Source of the DNA: Apricaphanius iberus
Taxonomy: Eukaryota > Chordata > Actinopteri > Cyprinodontiformes > Aphaniidae
NCBI GenBank assembly: GCA_028564705.1
Contig: JAPXFQ010002705.1
Location: 1,860,001 to 1,924,000 of the forward strand
Length of the DNA stretch: 64,000 bases
Reading direction: 5' to 3'
Within the stretch, counting starts at the first letter, position 1. Each line of letters begins with the position of its first letter. The position numbers were made by a program, and so were the translations under genes. Of the stretch, positions 36,766 through 48,205 are shown piece after piece. The notes under the pieces are model-generated. The model saw only the letters and a program-made list of their open reading frames with translations. It ran no database searches and was not told where the DNA came from.

Positions 36766-37475
36766 CATGTTGGACCTTAAAGCAAATGGATTAGAACAGC
36801 AGTAAACCACAACCTAGTTCCACTTCTGCCAGCTAATAACAAGAAACTGGCCAAAGAAGCTCACTACAATCAGACAATAACAGATTGGAGAACCTTTACC
36901 TGGTCCACGAAGCCTCAATTTCAGAACTGTGTATGAACAATGAAAGTATAGATTCATCCTGCATTGTATCAACTTCTCAAGTATTAGAGAAGTAATGATG
37001 TAGGGGTTATCTTCTTGACACACTTTGAGCACCTTATTATAATCACAGACAGAATATTGTTTAAACTCCTGCCTACATGCATAATGCTCCTGACTACTTC
37101 GAGACCTTTATGATCACAATGTAGCTTTCTTCTTTTGGCTTCTCCTAGCAGGACAATGCACCATGTCACTAAGCTCCTACCACCTCATACTGCTTCCTTA
37201 AAGACAATGAGTACCCTGTACAATCGCCTCCACACCACAATTTCAATCCAACTGAGTTCCTTTGGGATGTGGAATAACAAGAACTTCTCATCCTGGTTTT
37301 GTAAGTAACAACTCTACAACAATACTTAATATGCCATCATGCTAGAAAAGGCTAAAACTAATGAAGGTTTCAGACACCTTGTTCAATACCACTAAGTTTT
37401 AGGACCATCCTGAAGGCCAAAAGTGGTCAGATTGAGTACTAAGCCAGGTGTACCTCATAAAATGGCCAGCGAGTG
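36766..37475 (+). pseudogene. Tc1/mariner-type transposon relic (copy A)
   Basis: Nucleotide blocks follow the order of a common teleost Tc1-like element: GCAAATGGATTAGAACAGCAG, GAACCTTTACCTGGTCC, ATTCATCCTGCATTGTATCA, TATGATCACAATGTAGC, CAGGACAATGCACCATGTCAC, CCTTTGGGATGTGGAATAAC and the terminus GGTGTACCTCATAAAATGGC to GAGTG, followed by TA. These correspond to the DDE-domain half of the transposase and the right inverted repeat. Many stops and frameshifts are present. The left half is missing. Confidence 0.8.
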
Positions 37476-38155
37476 TAGGAATACATGTGATTTACATTTT
37501 AAATGTTAACCATGTTAACCCATCTGCTTCCTAAAATAAAGTAGGAAGAAATACTTCTCTTATGAAGACATAGGTGGTCATATTTAGATAATTTATTTTG
37601 TGCAGGTAATCTGACATTAACTCTTGTGGAGACAGAGATCATCTTGAATAATAAGAGAAAAGTTTATTGTATGAAAAACTACCACAGAAAAAAAGGGGGG
37701 AAAAAGGGTAAGAATTAAAAATGAGAACCTCTGGTTCAACCAGCGAGACCCCAGAGCTCACCTGGCTGCCATCATTGAGTTTTATGTTAATAATAAATCG
37801 CTTCCCTAATTGCAGCGTAAATGTTGCTGTAAAACTGATATGCTGGTCTATTAAGTTTATTGGTTTGTTAGCAGGAACAATCTGGCTGCAGGGAGCAGGC
37901 GAGGACAGGTAGCATCTGTCCCCACCTACTGCCTTGGCAGCATTAGCGTCATCTGCTAGCTTTGGCAGTGTCTTGGAAGCACATCAATATGGCTTTATGT
38001 AGCCAGGGCCGCTAGTAGCTAGCATGCCAGTCACGCTCTCAGGCAACACTCTGCTCACAGCCTGAGCACACACAGAGCAGCATGCCAGCAGAACCGAGCA
38101 GAATTGAGCAGGGGGCTGATCAGGGAGACCAGGTCTCCATGGACCAGCATGGAGA

Positions 38156-38170
38156 AGGGGGGGGGGGGGA
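38156..38170. repeat. Poly-G run
   Basis: Uninterrupted guanine run in otherwise mixed sequence. Confidence 0.8.
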
Positions 38171-38704
38171 CAGTATCTGTCATCTATCCACAGATCCGTG
38201 GTCAAAAGTGTGGGGCCAAGTCCAGGTATGAACACCACCACCACTGCAGCTGCAAGCTTTAAATTCTCACTGTTGTTTTCTTCCAGCAACTCTGCTTCAG
38301 AATGCTGATGTGCTGTAAAAATGTATTTCTTTTTGTGTTATTTTTTTGTATGGAATAGTTTAAAATCATATTTGTCAAACTTACTACAAATATTACAATC
38401 TAAACTTGAAGGTGGCAGATTACCTAGATTGCTGATGCTGCACTCTGCTTGCCAAAGAAAAGAAAGAAGAAAAAAAAAGTTAAAAAGCTACCGCTGGGGA
38501 ATAATGACTGGGAGCTGATCCAACACACTTCAGACCGCAGGCAGAGTCGAATCATGAGTTAACACGCTTTCTGCATCATAATCACAAACTAACAGTTTTC
38601 TTCTGAACCACAGAAGGCAATAACATTTAGCCTGATGTTAGGACATGAATCAGCAGCAAACGTATGTCATTTAAAGAAAAAGAATCATGGGTCGCAGTTT
38701 ACAT

Positions 38705-38950
38705 ACGGTGGCCTTCAGAAGTGTTCAAAAACACCTTGCTGCAACAGTGCTTTGTGAGAGATGAAGCCACATATTTTGTGAAGTGAAAAGAAAATAACAG
38801 GTTTCTACATTTTTTCTAAAATAAACCCCCAAATAGTATGCTGTGCAAAGTTATTCAGCCCCCTTTACTTTGATACTTTTAGTGCAACCACTTACTCAGA
38901 TATGGAACACCAAATGATCCTCAAAATCAAATAAACACGCTTGTTAAATA
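38705..38950. mobile_element. Left end of a second Tc1-like family
   Basis: Blocks such as CTTCAGAAGTGTTCAAAAACACC, GCAAAGTTATTCAGCCCCC and TTTACTTTGATACTTTTAGTGC match the terminal region of Tc1-like elements that begin CAGTGCCTTG-AAAGTATTC. No transposase codons remain. Confidence 0.6.
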
Positions 38951-39299
38951 AATGTGTTAATTGATTAGTCTGCTGGCATTGGTTAATTGATTGCTAATTT
39001 ATTTGTCAAATAAGATGGTTAATAAACCAGTTAAATAAATAGCTGCATCAATAAATGATAGACAAATGCATAAGGTGACAATGAAATTGCGACAAAAACT
39101 TAATAAAAAATTCCTAGCTTGTTAGTTTTACATATTTGTCATTTAAAATACATTATTTAACTGTAATTTTTTTTCTAATTAAATGTTTTATTTTCTAGCC
39201 ATTTTTATTAAATTCCTTCAGTTTTTATTCCAAAACGCCTCTTATACAAACTCACAATCGTCTTTTTCCCAGCTTATTTATTTCAAAAGGACATTTTTC

Positions 39300-39690
39300 A
39301 ACAGATTGAGCTCATTTGTCAATCAGTGGGTGGGACTTGAATGTCCATTGGCTGGTGCTTAAAGAGTAACTCATCCCCCAACCAGAGTATAACCCCGCCC
39401 ACATTTCTTTTGGAAACACTGCTCAAAAGGAGGAGTTGCCTGGCAGACCAGGGAACAAGCGGAGGGATGAATGTCTGGCCGTGGTCTGGGCTGTTTTGGG
39501 CCGTTGTCTGGTTCTCTGCCCGGGACAGCAGCAGATACCGAGCCTGTGGCGGCATCGCAGCATAGAATGGGCGGCGTCTCTGAGTGGTACATTGTTGTTA
39601 CCAAATCTAATGCTAAACATAGATTAGCTTGAGTAATTTCCTGTGACTCTGCCTCGACAGGTGCACCTGCAGCCACTGTACATCATTGTC
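39300..39690. other. GC-richer block, origin unclear
   Basis: Open frames of about 100 codons exist on both strands (for example 39371-39676 minus), but they overlap each other and no domain is seen. It could be a dispersed repeat; its ends were not identified. Confidence 0.3.
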
Positions 39691-40178
39691 AGAAAAGGAA
39701 AATGTGAGTTGTAGAGAGATGCCAAACTTATAAAGTATTCTAGCATTACGAGAAAATAGTTCAGGAATGTGCAAAAAAACTTTTCACACCATCACAATTA
39801 TTGCAATAAAAATTAAATCTTAGCCCAGATTTTATGTTCTATTTACTGATATCCGTTATTCCCTAAATCCTTTTGTGCTGCAGGCAGTTCGTGGCATCGT
39901 GTTAAGGAGGTGTGGCAGAGACCGCACGTGTTATATACCCCGCCACGGCCGAACTGCTGTCGTCACTAAATAAAGCCTATATCAGAAACCCGAGATTAGC
40001 CGTTAGCAATGCAGGATTCAAATTCTAGTGAATTCCATTGCAGTGTAATTTTTTAACCAGCTGTGGGTGGCAGAGGGAAAGCAATGCCCAGGACTGTCCT
40101 TAGGAACACTGTATGATAAAATTGTGGGGGGGGGAAATGTGGGGGAAAATTATATATATATATTTTTTTAAAATACAC

Positions 40179-40334
40179 AAAATAATGACCAGACATGTAG
40201 ACAGTGCTATTATAGACTGATTTATACAGGTTATCAACAAAAAATGTTGATTTTGGGGCGAGTTGCATCTTTTCTTTTTCTTTTCTTTTGCTGATTCACT
40301 GAGTCGTGCTACCTACATGTCTGGTCATTATTTT
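40179..40334. mobile_element. MITE-like element with perfect 22-bp inverted ends
   Basis: The outer arms 40179-40200 and 40313-40334 are exact reverse complements (core AATAATGACCAGACATGTAG). They enclose 112 bp of non-coding DNA. Imperfect similarity continues about 8 bases outside each arm. A clear target duplication was not seen. Confidence 0.8.
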
Positions 40335-43300
40335 TAGTACTTTAGTAAAAATTCAAATGTAAATAATATATTTATATATAAATTCAAATTTTTATTCTCA
40401 AACTTGCTTGGGGTTGTCTGTAAATTTCTTGATTTTATGAAGATTCTTTATTTGCACCATCATCATCAGTGGTTCCACAGTCGTACTCAGAGAAGAACCA
40501 GCCATCTTTATCAGCCCTGTGATTTCCATAACATCTACTTAGTTTACAGCCTTTAAACTGTGAGAAAGTCTGCAACACTGAAACGAAGGAAGCTGCCAAA
40601 GTGAATTTTTAACTATATAAAGAACTATCTATTTTGAGAGCAGCTAGCTTAACAAGGCCAATGAAATGCAGACTTGCTTCAGGCCTGTCTGCAAATATGT
40701 GGGTGTCTTCTGCATTGCGGTTAAAAAAGGTGCGAAACCCAGTGAACACAGGAAACTCGGGGAAAGGCGGACTGACCCTTCACTTTGGGGTGAGCCATTG
40801 TTATCTGACTTTTCGGCTGTTTTTTTTTTACTTTAAGAATTAACTCACTGATACAAGAACAGGAAGCTACGAATTAGTTAGCATTGGCATCGAATCAAGG
40901 TGCTGCACATGGATCTAGTTTCAGCCCTGCAGGACCAGGATGTGGTGAGCGTGGCAAAACCCCGGTGCGGCATCGGCAAGATAACACGCACAGCAAGCAC
41001 TTCTTTCACTCAAATAGGACACCTCTTCAGTCACTTTCTACAGGGTGAAAGGATTATTGATGGGGGAAAGAGCACAGCAGCGAAAACGCAGCAAGAAAAA
41101 AAATCTACTAAAAATTAAAACCTAAGTTCCCTGAACTGTGGAGAGGAGATGTGAAAATCACAAGCAAGCTTCCACCACTTCTCCAAATGCCAAATGCTCA
41201 AATCTTCTACATCACGTTGCTATGACAATTTAATTATAGTCCGTCACGGTCGCCCTACTGTTTGTTTGCCTCTCTGAGGCAGTGGGAAGATAACGTGTGA
41301 ATATGAAGTGGCACTTTTTGGCAAATGAAGAAAAAAAGATCATGTTTGACTGTAGGAAGAAGACGGTGCTGGTGTGTGGCGTGTGTGACTTTGTGGAGGT
41401 TTCACAGCATGTCCAGGGCCTGTTGATTATGACTCATAACATTAGCCCACTTTGCTCTTAATAAAAGCTCCGCCACAGCTCTGAGATACGAATGCAAACA
41501 AAGCTAGAGGAAAACTACACATGAAGATTTTGAATTCAGGTTATTAAGATGATAAAATACATTTGTACGTATTTTACTTCATAACAGTGTCTAGTTGAGG
41601 TTCAGTCAAAGAGAATGAAACTGATCCCATTTATGGAGAAGTGATTCATTCCTCATTGGAGTAAATGAAACTGCTTCTTGTCAAAAGCAGTCTACCACAA
41701 CCCCTCCTGAGAGTTAGTTTACCAACAGCTTCCTCAACTGGTACGCTTTAGATCCAATCACAACTCCGAGCAGAAAGAGCGCTTTGGCCGAACCACCGAG
41801 CAGAAAGCGTCCTCTCAACGCGTGCAAACTTTGCCATGCAGTTTGTGCTCTGTGGAACGGGGAGTCCGGATATGAGTCTGACCTCGGATCAGCGGGAGAA
41901 GGAAGTCAGTTATTACTGTGCAATCCGACGGTTTATGAGTTTGGTTTTAAAATCCAATATGAGAACTGCATCCAAGGACAACTTTCAGCCTTCCCTTGGT
42001 CAGCTCAGCAGCTGTGTTAGTGAACCATCCAATCACACCTCTTTAAATCCAGTCCATTGAGCGGGAGAAATTAGACAGTGGGTGCAATGTACAGTGAAAA
42101 TGTTTTTACATGATATTCAGCTTATGATGGATAGTGGATATTGATGTAAAATATGCATTTTATTTTCCATATCCATGAATAGGTAGAATATGGTGTTGTT
42201 CCTGCTGGGGCCATGGTCATTTCCCAAAAAGGTTTTGGCCGCCACTGCTGGAATTTTCTAATAATGCAACCAGCAGAAAATTAAATACTTTTTTTTGTTG
42301 GATAACAGTTACAAAAATGAAACTTGAACTTACAGCCCGACTGTCTTTTAAATATGTTGTTATTATTTGTCTTTCATCGCACTAGTAGCGAGATGTTAAA
42401 GTCAACTTATTTGACATTTGAGGTTTATAGCTGAACTCAGTGCTGACCTTCTCTCGTCCTTTGGTTCCTGACTGGGTGAACACAAGCATGACAACAGAAC
42501 AGTCATAATGACTACTCTCATTGTGCAAGAGCGGCTCAGTCATGCACTGAAGTTCGGTGACACTTGGTGTCTTGCTTTAAAATAATGTGCAAGGGCATTC
42601 AGCAAACGCTAACTGAAATTACATGGCAGCCTGTCGGCAAAGCTGAACAATTTTCATAATTACAGGCTAGGGGATAATAACGTATTTTGGAAACATAGGA
42701 GAGGGGAAAAAAAAAACCTTACAGATAAACATGAAGATGTTCATGGCATTACTGATGGTAAATAATTGATTAATTTTTAGCCTTTAGAAAAATGGAAAAC
42801 AATAATTCAAGTATGAGAGAGACAATATGAGGCAGGGGGGGTGTTTTGTGTTTCAACAGGGCAACAACCAAAAACATAACATTTACAGCAAACACTACCT
42901 TTCTAGAAAGAGTAAAGAAATCATGTTTCATGTGTTTCGTTAATAGCCGACTTGCATAAAAAGAAAAAATAGTAGATAAGCTATAGCCATTAGGGTTGTG
43001 CTAACAAACTAAGCCCTGACAAAGTCAACAACCTAAAGTTAAAATATCTTCTATCTTACTTTAGATTCATCTATTCAACAAAAATACTTAAATTTTCTTC
43101 TACATGAAATGTAATCAAGCTGGATGAATTATATGCATTATTTGTAACAGCCCAATATGGTATCAAATGATTATAACCACTGTGGATGTAAGAAAATATC
43201 GATATGCAGATAAATTGCAATATTTTATGTGATAATATTGTATCCATACTCACAAGCAATGTATTTTTTTAAATTTTTTTTTTTAGCATTTGAATGGAAC

Positions 43301-44077
43301 TTTAATGACAACAGTAATTTTTGTAGTAAAAATAAAAGTATGACTGGTGGCTGTTTTCACCTTCTTCGTTTCAGTGGCTCAACAAGCTCTAGCAATAAAA
43401 CTGGATAAGTTATATATGAAACCGGTTGGGGTGTACTGATACGTATTGTATCACCAGATTCTTCTCAAAACACATCCCTAATAACCACCAAAGCCCTAAC
43501 TCCTGACTGCTTTTCTGTTTTAAATAAAAGGAATTAGATCCTGTTATAAATTTTTGTTTTAGATTGTTGCAAGAGTAGCATTTGACTTTTTTTTTACTCA
43601 ACAGTTGTATCACTGTCAAATAATTTAAAGCATCAGAGTAAAGCACGACATAGAGCATGCTAATTGTCCATTTATTGTGTATTAGTCATATAAACAACTA
43701 ACATAATTTCAGATGAAAAAGGTCATAAACTTTTAGCACATGCATACACAAAGCAGACAACACGCAGGCCTAATATTATGGATGGAAAGATGGACATCAC
43801 CTACCCTCATGTTCAGATGACGGGCAAGCCACTTGTACTACCAGATCAAATGTTCTTTCTGGGTTCTCCCTGCAAACAATTAAACAGTTTATTAAAAGAA
43901 AACCACACAAATTCATTTTAACTTTATTTTCAGCTTTTTAAGAAAACAACTGTGGTGATGTTGACATGAATTAGGCTACATCTGTACTTCTATTTAGGGG
44001 GGGAAAAAAGGCTCATTCTGTCCTACTTTACCAGAGGAGAGAATGTCAATACTGACAGCAGTTCAGTTAAACAAGTA
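40335..44077. other. Intronic stretch with no recognised gene
   Basis: Mostly AT-rich. A short repeat at about 43426-43483 (TTGGGGTGTACTGATACG to AACACATCCCTAA) looks like the two fused ends of a hAT MITE. A GC-richer patch at 41760-42060 has overlapping frames in two phases but no recognised product. Confidence 0.4.
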
Positions 44078-44430
44078 CAGCTCAATAAACTGGAATATCA
44101 TCAAAATGTTACTTTTTTATTCAAGTTAAAAGGGTGAAACTTGTATAATATGAAAAGTAATTACAGAGTGATATTTATTGTTGATGGTTGCAGAACCAAA
44201 AGTAATAATAATATGTTTACAATATAAAAAAGCGGTTTAGTACAAAATCAATGTGTCATGGCCAACACAGTCATGGGGAGCACTGCTGACTTCACACAAA
44301 TGTTCAGCACACAGGCGTTAGCCACAAAATGATGAAGAGCTTGCTCCACACAGACACTTGCATCAAAAAATAAATTATTCGCTGCATATAAAATAACATT
44401 CATCAAGAGCAAGTCAATGCAAATAAATGA
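44078..44430. mobile_element. Tc1-like relic (CTCAATAAA.TGGAATATCATC family)
   Basis: The left terminus AGCTCAATAAACTGGAATATC and the block GTGTCATGGCCAACACAGTCATGGGGA-like, GCACTGCTGACTTCACA and GCCACAAAATGATGAAG follow a known teleost Tc1-like element also found at 60517. Stops throughout; the right half is missing. Confidence 0.6.
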
Positions 44431-45399
44431 ATGAAATATAATCATGGAAGCCAAGGAAATTAACTTAAAATGTATTTCTATTTTCAGATCTTGGACTTTT
44501 ATCATACATAGGAGATATTTTTATTTTAGGTTGTGAATGTGGCCGTCTGAGTGAACCCTGTCCATAAATATGTAAAAAGAAAAAAAGATATCCAAACCAA
44601 TTAAAAACATATAAAAGCAATAGATATATAAACTCACGAAATACTATCATTGCATTTTGTCATATATAGTCTATGCATGATAGTGCATAAAACGTATGGA
44701 AAGACTGCTAATAAAAACACTTTTGTTATTATTTGTATCATTTAAAACGTATTTGAATTGGTTTTTAAGTGCCACATGGATTGCAGACCTCTGGTCTGTG
44801 GGATGTAATCAGGAGGAAGATGAAACTGATCATCTCCATGCAACGCCGCACTGAAGCAGTAATCCATGCAAAAGGAGCCACGTCCAACTAGTGCATATAA
44901 AGGAACATTGTATTGGTTTTATTTTCTATATGTAATATTAAACATTTCAAAGAGAAATTAATACTTTATTATTGCTCGAATCAAACTGGCCAATCAAATT
45001 TACTTTTAAAATGTACGAGTGATTCTATTATTATTAAAGAGAGATAAATTCTCTTATTTCACCATAACCCGAACCGTGTTCGTGTTACTGCTTTAAATGT
45101 GCCTGGTTTGGCTGTCGGACCCGCTGACTGGTGGCTAGTAGACGGCCACAGACTGACCCATATGCCGTCTGAGCCAGATGGCCGGGCCGTTAAATCCGCG
45201 GCTGGAAGAGGGCTCGAATTACGCCAAACATTCCTCCGCATTTCTCCCGCAGCTCCAGCTACGTGCCTCCCTGCCAGCCTGAACCGCCGCACATTAGCAG
45301 TTAGCATGTCAGCTGAATGGTGGTAGAGAGAGGGGGGGGCGAGGAGATAAACTAAAAAATAGATAAATGCATGCGAAAATAAAAACTCGGAGCTCTTAC

Positions 45400-45416
45400 T
45401 TGATCCTGCTGTCCAT
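45400..45416 (-). CDS. dennd1b: dennd1b exon 1 (first coding exon, MDSRI-K)
   Basis: On the minus strand, ATG at 45416-45414 has a strong context (AAACCATGG). It is followed by codons Met-Asp-Ser-Arg-Ile and two bases of a Lys or Asn codon, then a GTAAGAGC donor. DENND1 proteins are guanine-nucleotide exchange factors for Rab35 that act at clathrin-coated and endosomal membranes through a DENN domain. Family members begin MGSRIK (DENND1A) or MDCRTK (DENND1B), with a short first coding exon. The choice of dennd1b rests on the neighbour: it is head-to-head with a c1orf53-like gene, as in human. The exon sits in a CpG island. No later exon was found in the 45 kb to the left, so the rest of the protein cannot be checked. 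The peptide is only five and two-thirds codons long, so identity depends heavily on synteny. Confidence 0.7.
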
Positions 45417-45620
45417 GGTTTAGTTACAACATCGCGACAGCTCCGTGCTGTCTGCGGCTCTGCTGCTCTCAGAATATATTCTGTCTCCTTCCACCTCGTC
45501 CTCTCCAGCGTCCCCCTCTGTTTCCTCTTCTCCTCCGCCCTTTACTATCTGATAGCGGTCAAAGGGAGCCGCGACCGCATGGTTGAAGGTGGGAGAGAAG
45601 CAACGGCTCGTCCCGTCTGT
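45417..45620 (-). other. dennd1b: Likely dennd1b 5' untranslated region and core promoter
   Basis: GC-rich DNA immediately upstream of the ATG. The transcription start cannot be fixed by eye; no intron acceptor is evident just before the ATG, so the leader is probably continuous with exon 1. Confidence 0.45.
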
Positions 45621-45839
45621 TCCTGCCGTTTATGTGGCCTAATTCTCCCCACAGACAGTTCGGCTCAGCAGCGCCGGGGCAGCTTCCCACAACAAACAGC
45701 ATTCCAGGAAGTGCTGTCAAAGACCCGCTGACGTCGGCACGTCAGATGAGCACCTTGCTGCCCGCGAGCGTCCTGCTTCCACCGTGGATGATGAAGAGGA
45801 TGATGCAGCAGACCATAACCATGTGATTCATGCCTCCTA

Positions 45840-46260
45840 TGAAGAGGGGCTTCCCTATGACACCCTGATATTAGCTCAATAACAGTGTAGCCCTTAGCAC
45901 TGGCTCCTGCAGGAGTGGAGCAGCAGGTGCTGCTGTGTTGAACAAAATGTAAGCGCTTGTTTTTTTATAATATTTTTATTTTTTTATATGTTTAAGCTTA
46001 CTTATCTGTTACTTTAATAATTACATTTAGTAATTTACTCATTACATCGTTGTAATTTTAAGTTTAGGCTTAAAACCTTCAATTTTAATAAAGTTTACAG
46101 TTAGAATGGTTAAGGTTATCCTGAGCTATTTTTGTAGTTAAGCTTAGTGTTGGAGAATATACTGACCACTTTTCTTCACTCTTCTATTTTTCTCTTCTAC
46201 TACCCTCCAGATCTATTTTTTGCTGTTATCGCGATTGTTAACCTTGTTTTCACTCAGTGT
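45840..46260. other. Intergenic, nothing recognised
   Basis: AT-rich DNA between the CpG island and the first dispersed repeat. No gene seen. Confidence 0.5.
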
Positions 46261-46269
46261 GTCTCTCTC

Positions 46270-46640
46270 CATAGAAGCTCCACCTGGTCTGGTATCCTGC
46301 TCAGATACAACACCCTGCTGGATGGGGAGCGTCGGTTCGTATGACTGGACATCTTCCATATCCCCTTGTCAACGTTTTACTTTCTTTAATATATAAAACA
46401 CTTTTAAATTGGTTCTTTTGGTCTTTTTGTGTCTCTTCTCTGTCTTCTCAAACCCCCAGACGGTCGGAATTGCTGTGGTTGGAGTCTGCATGTTCCGGGC
46501 ACAACATCACGTCAATGACTCTACACACACAGTACTGGGATTCCTTACATAGAAAACTTTTTAACTGATTGGAATGTTTGTATAATTGTATTGCAATGTC
46601 CTTTTTTGTAAAGTGCCTTGAGATGACATCTGCTGTGCAT
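46270..46640 (+). repeat. Dispersed retroposon 3' end
   Basis: Blocks GTGGTTGGAGTCTGCATG-like, ATTCCTTACATAGAAAAC and the end AAAGTGCCTTGAGATGACATC, TTGGCGCTATGTAAATA match the 3' ends of a widespread teleost LINE/SINE family whose copies end in tails of this type. A (TA/TG)n run follows at about 46653-46682. Confidence 0.6.
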
Positions 46641-46879
46641 TGGCGCTATGTAAATATATATGTGTATATATATATATATACATTTATTTTATTTAATCAA
46701 TATTTTAATAAATATTTGGAATTCTTGTAATAATAATATTTTTTTTAAAGTCATAATGCATCTATTCATGATCTGGATCTGCAACCAGCAGCTCAAATGG
46801 CTCTTTGGAACTCCTGCAGTAGCTCTTAATAATTGAGCTAAAACGATTATGAAGCTAGGGATGAACTGCAAGTCAATCT

Positions 46880-47015
46880 GATGGGATTCCTTGAATAAAA
46901 AAAACTTTAAACCGATTGAAATATTTTTATGATTTTATTGAAATAATTTTTCTTCTAAAGTGCCTTCAGATGAGATCTGTTGTGAATTGTAGCTATATAA
47001 ATAATCTAATTACAT
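46880..47015 (+). repeat. Second copy of the same 3' end
   Basis: GGGATTCCTTGAATAAAAAAAAC, AAAGTGCCTTCAGATGAGATC and TAGCTATATAAATAATC repeat the order seen at 46540-46640 at lower identity. Confidence 0.55.
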
Positions 47016-47384
47016 TAATTAGAAGAATATAGATTGAAAATAAGCTTTTATGTCCCTCTGTGGGGGAAATTACCAGCAGCAAAGTGACAGGTAAGTCAGA
47101 GCATATAGACTAATGTTTGCAAGGAAAAATCCCATAAACCAACTAATGTTTTTAGATACATAAATAAAGAAATGGGTTTGGCATTTTTTCACATTTGCAT
47201 TGAATTTTCACAACAGAATGACACTAAAAGCACCAATAATGTTTTTAAAAACCTTTTTCTCTTGACATTAGAAACAATTTGCGTCTTTTTTTCACATTTT
47301 TCAAAAATATCAACATCCCATAAAAGTATTTGTATCTTTTCTTTTTACATAAGGTTTATATTTTTCATGGTTTTAAAACCTAAA

Positions 47385-47572
47385 TATCCATCGATTATCT
47401 ATTCTGCATATCCTTCAAGGGTAACAGGGGGACTGTTGGGACTGTGGGAGGAAGCCGGAGTACCGTGGAGGGAATCCATGCATGCACAAGCAGAACATGC
47501 AAACTCCGTGCAGAAACAATCCAGACTTGGATTCAAACCCAGGCCTTCTTGCTGTGCTGCCCTGTGCAGCCA
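47385..47572 (-). repeat. tRNA-headed SINE, copy 1 (decayed)
   Basis: Contains ACTGTGGGAGGAAGCCGGAG, CATGCATGCACAAGCAGAAC and ATGCAAACTCCGTGCAGAAA, then AACCCAGGCCTTCTTGCTGTG. In more complete copies this block lies between a GATG tail (left) and a tRNA-like head (right), so the SINE runs on the minus strand. The head here is degraded. Confidence 0.7.
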
Positions 47573-47869
47573 TAAAATCTAAAGATTATTTAGTTGAAAT
47601 TGGTTTAAAAAGTCTTCAATCAAAGAAACCAGGAGACTGCATTGATTAATTAACTTGCAACATTCACTCTTCCTGGATCAGCATGTAGTGGCAGTAGACA
47701 ATCGCTTTTATTATGTCGTTGACTTTGCAGCAGTCCCTCCTGAGCATGCACCTCTTAGGTTTATAGAGCATGGTCTGAAAAAGAGGAAATATCCAGTGTG
47801 CAGCAGTTAAATACTTGTTAAAACTAAGGTATGCAGAACGCCCCCTCTAGCTGCCTCTGAATGCACAAC

Positions 47870-48205
47870 ACATCAAACCTGAAGCAGATGGGCTACAGCA
47901 GCAGAAGACCACACTGGGGGCCCATCCTGTCAGTTTGGAATAAATAAAAAAACTACAGTTCCCCCAGACTCACAAAAACCAGACAGCAATGGGTTGAAAA
48001 AAAAACGTTGCTCTCTCCGATGAGTTTTGATTTTGGAGCGTCATTCCACGGTCACAGGATCTCAATCTAGCAGAAGACATTTGGGATGTGGTGGAATTGG
48101 AGGTTGGCTTCATGGATACGCAGCTGACAAACCTGCACCAAGTCAGAGCAATGTTCAGGACACCTTGCTGAATATATGTTGCTCGAAATTAAAGCAGTAA
48201 TACAC
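47870..48205 (+). pseudogene. Tc1-like relic (copy B of the 36766 family)
   Basis: Opens with GAAGCAGATGGGCTACAGCA and AGAAGACCACACTGGG, then jumps through GATGAGTTTTGATTTTGG to ACAGGATCTCAATCTAGCAG, CATTTGGGATGTGGTGGAAT and GCAGCTGACAAACCTGCACC. The order agrees with copy A but the central part is deleted. Not functional. Confidence 0.75.

Larger units (their letters stand above)
1..45399 (-). other. dennd1b: Probable intron 1 of dennd1b (runs past the left edge)
   Basis: The donor of the first dennd1b coding exon (GTAAGAGC on the minus strand) starts at 45399. Reading leftward I looked by eye for the conserved DENN-domain peptides that follow in this family (for example FPEDF, KFCFPF, LSYLPWFEV, YPMYWQH) and recognised none. 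The whole left part is therefore interpreted as one first intron of at least 45 kb, filled with transposon remnants and some non-repetitive DNA. A short, divergent exon could have been missed. Confidence 0.5.
45060..45790. promoter_or_regulatory. dennd1b: CpG island over the dennd1b start
   Basis: CpG dinucleotides are frequent across this block, in contrast to the AT-rich, CpG-poor flanks. It covers the first coding exon, the start of intron 1 and about 370 bp upstream. It contains TGACGTCG at 45729-45736, a CREB/ATF-like site, with a CACGTCA half-site a few bases away. No clear TATA box was seen at a usual distance, in keeping with a CpG promoter. A GGGGGGGCG run lies at 45332-45340. Confidence 0.75.

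Noticed and set aside
39371..39676. 101-codon minus-strand frame in GC-rich DNA
   Set aside because: Overlapped by frames on the other strand, no domain, no splice context.
41784..42060. Two overlapping plus-strand frames in a GC-richer patch
   Set aside because: No recognised protein features and the frames conflict.
45059..45326. Open frames on both strands in the CpG island
   Set aside because: CpG-rich DNA has few stops; no conserved product recognised and the region is intron 1 start on the minus strand.
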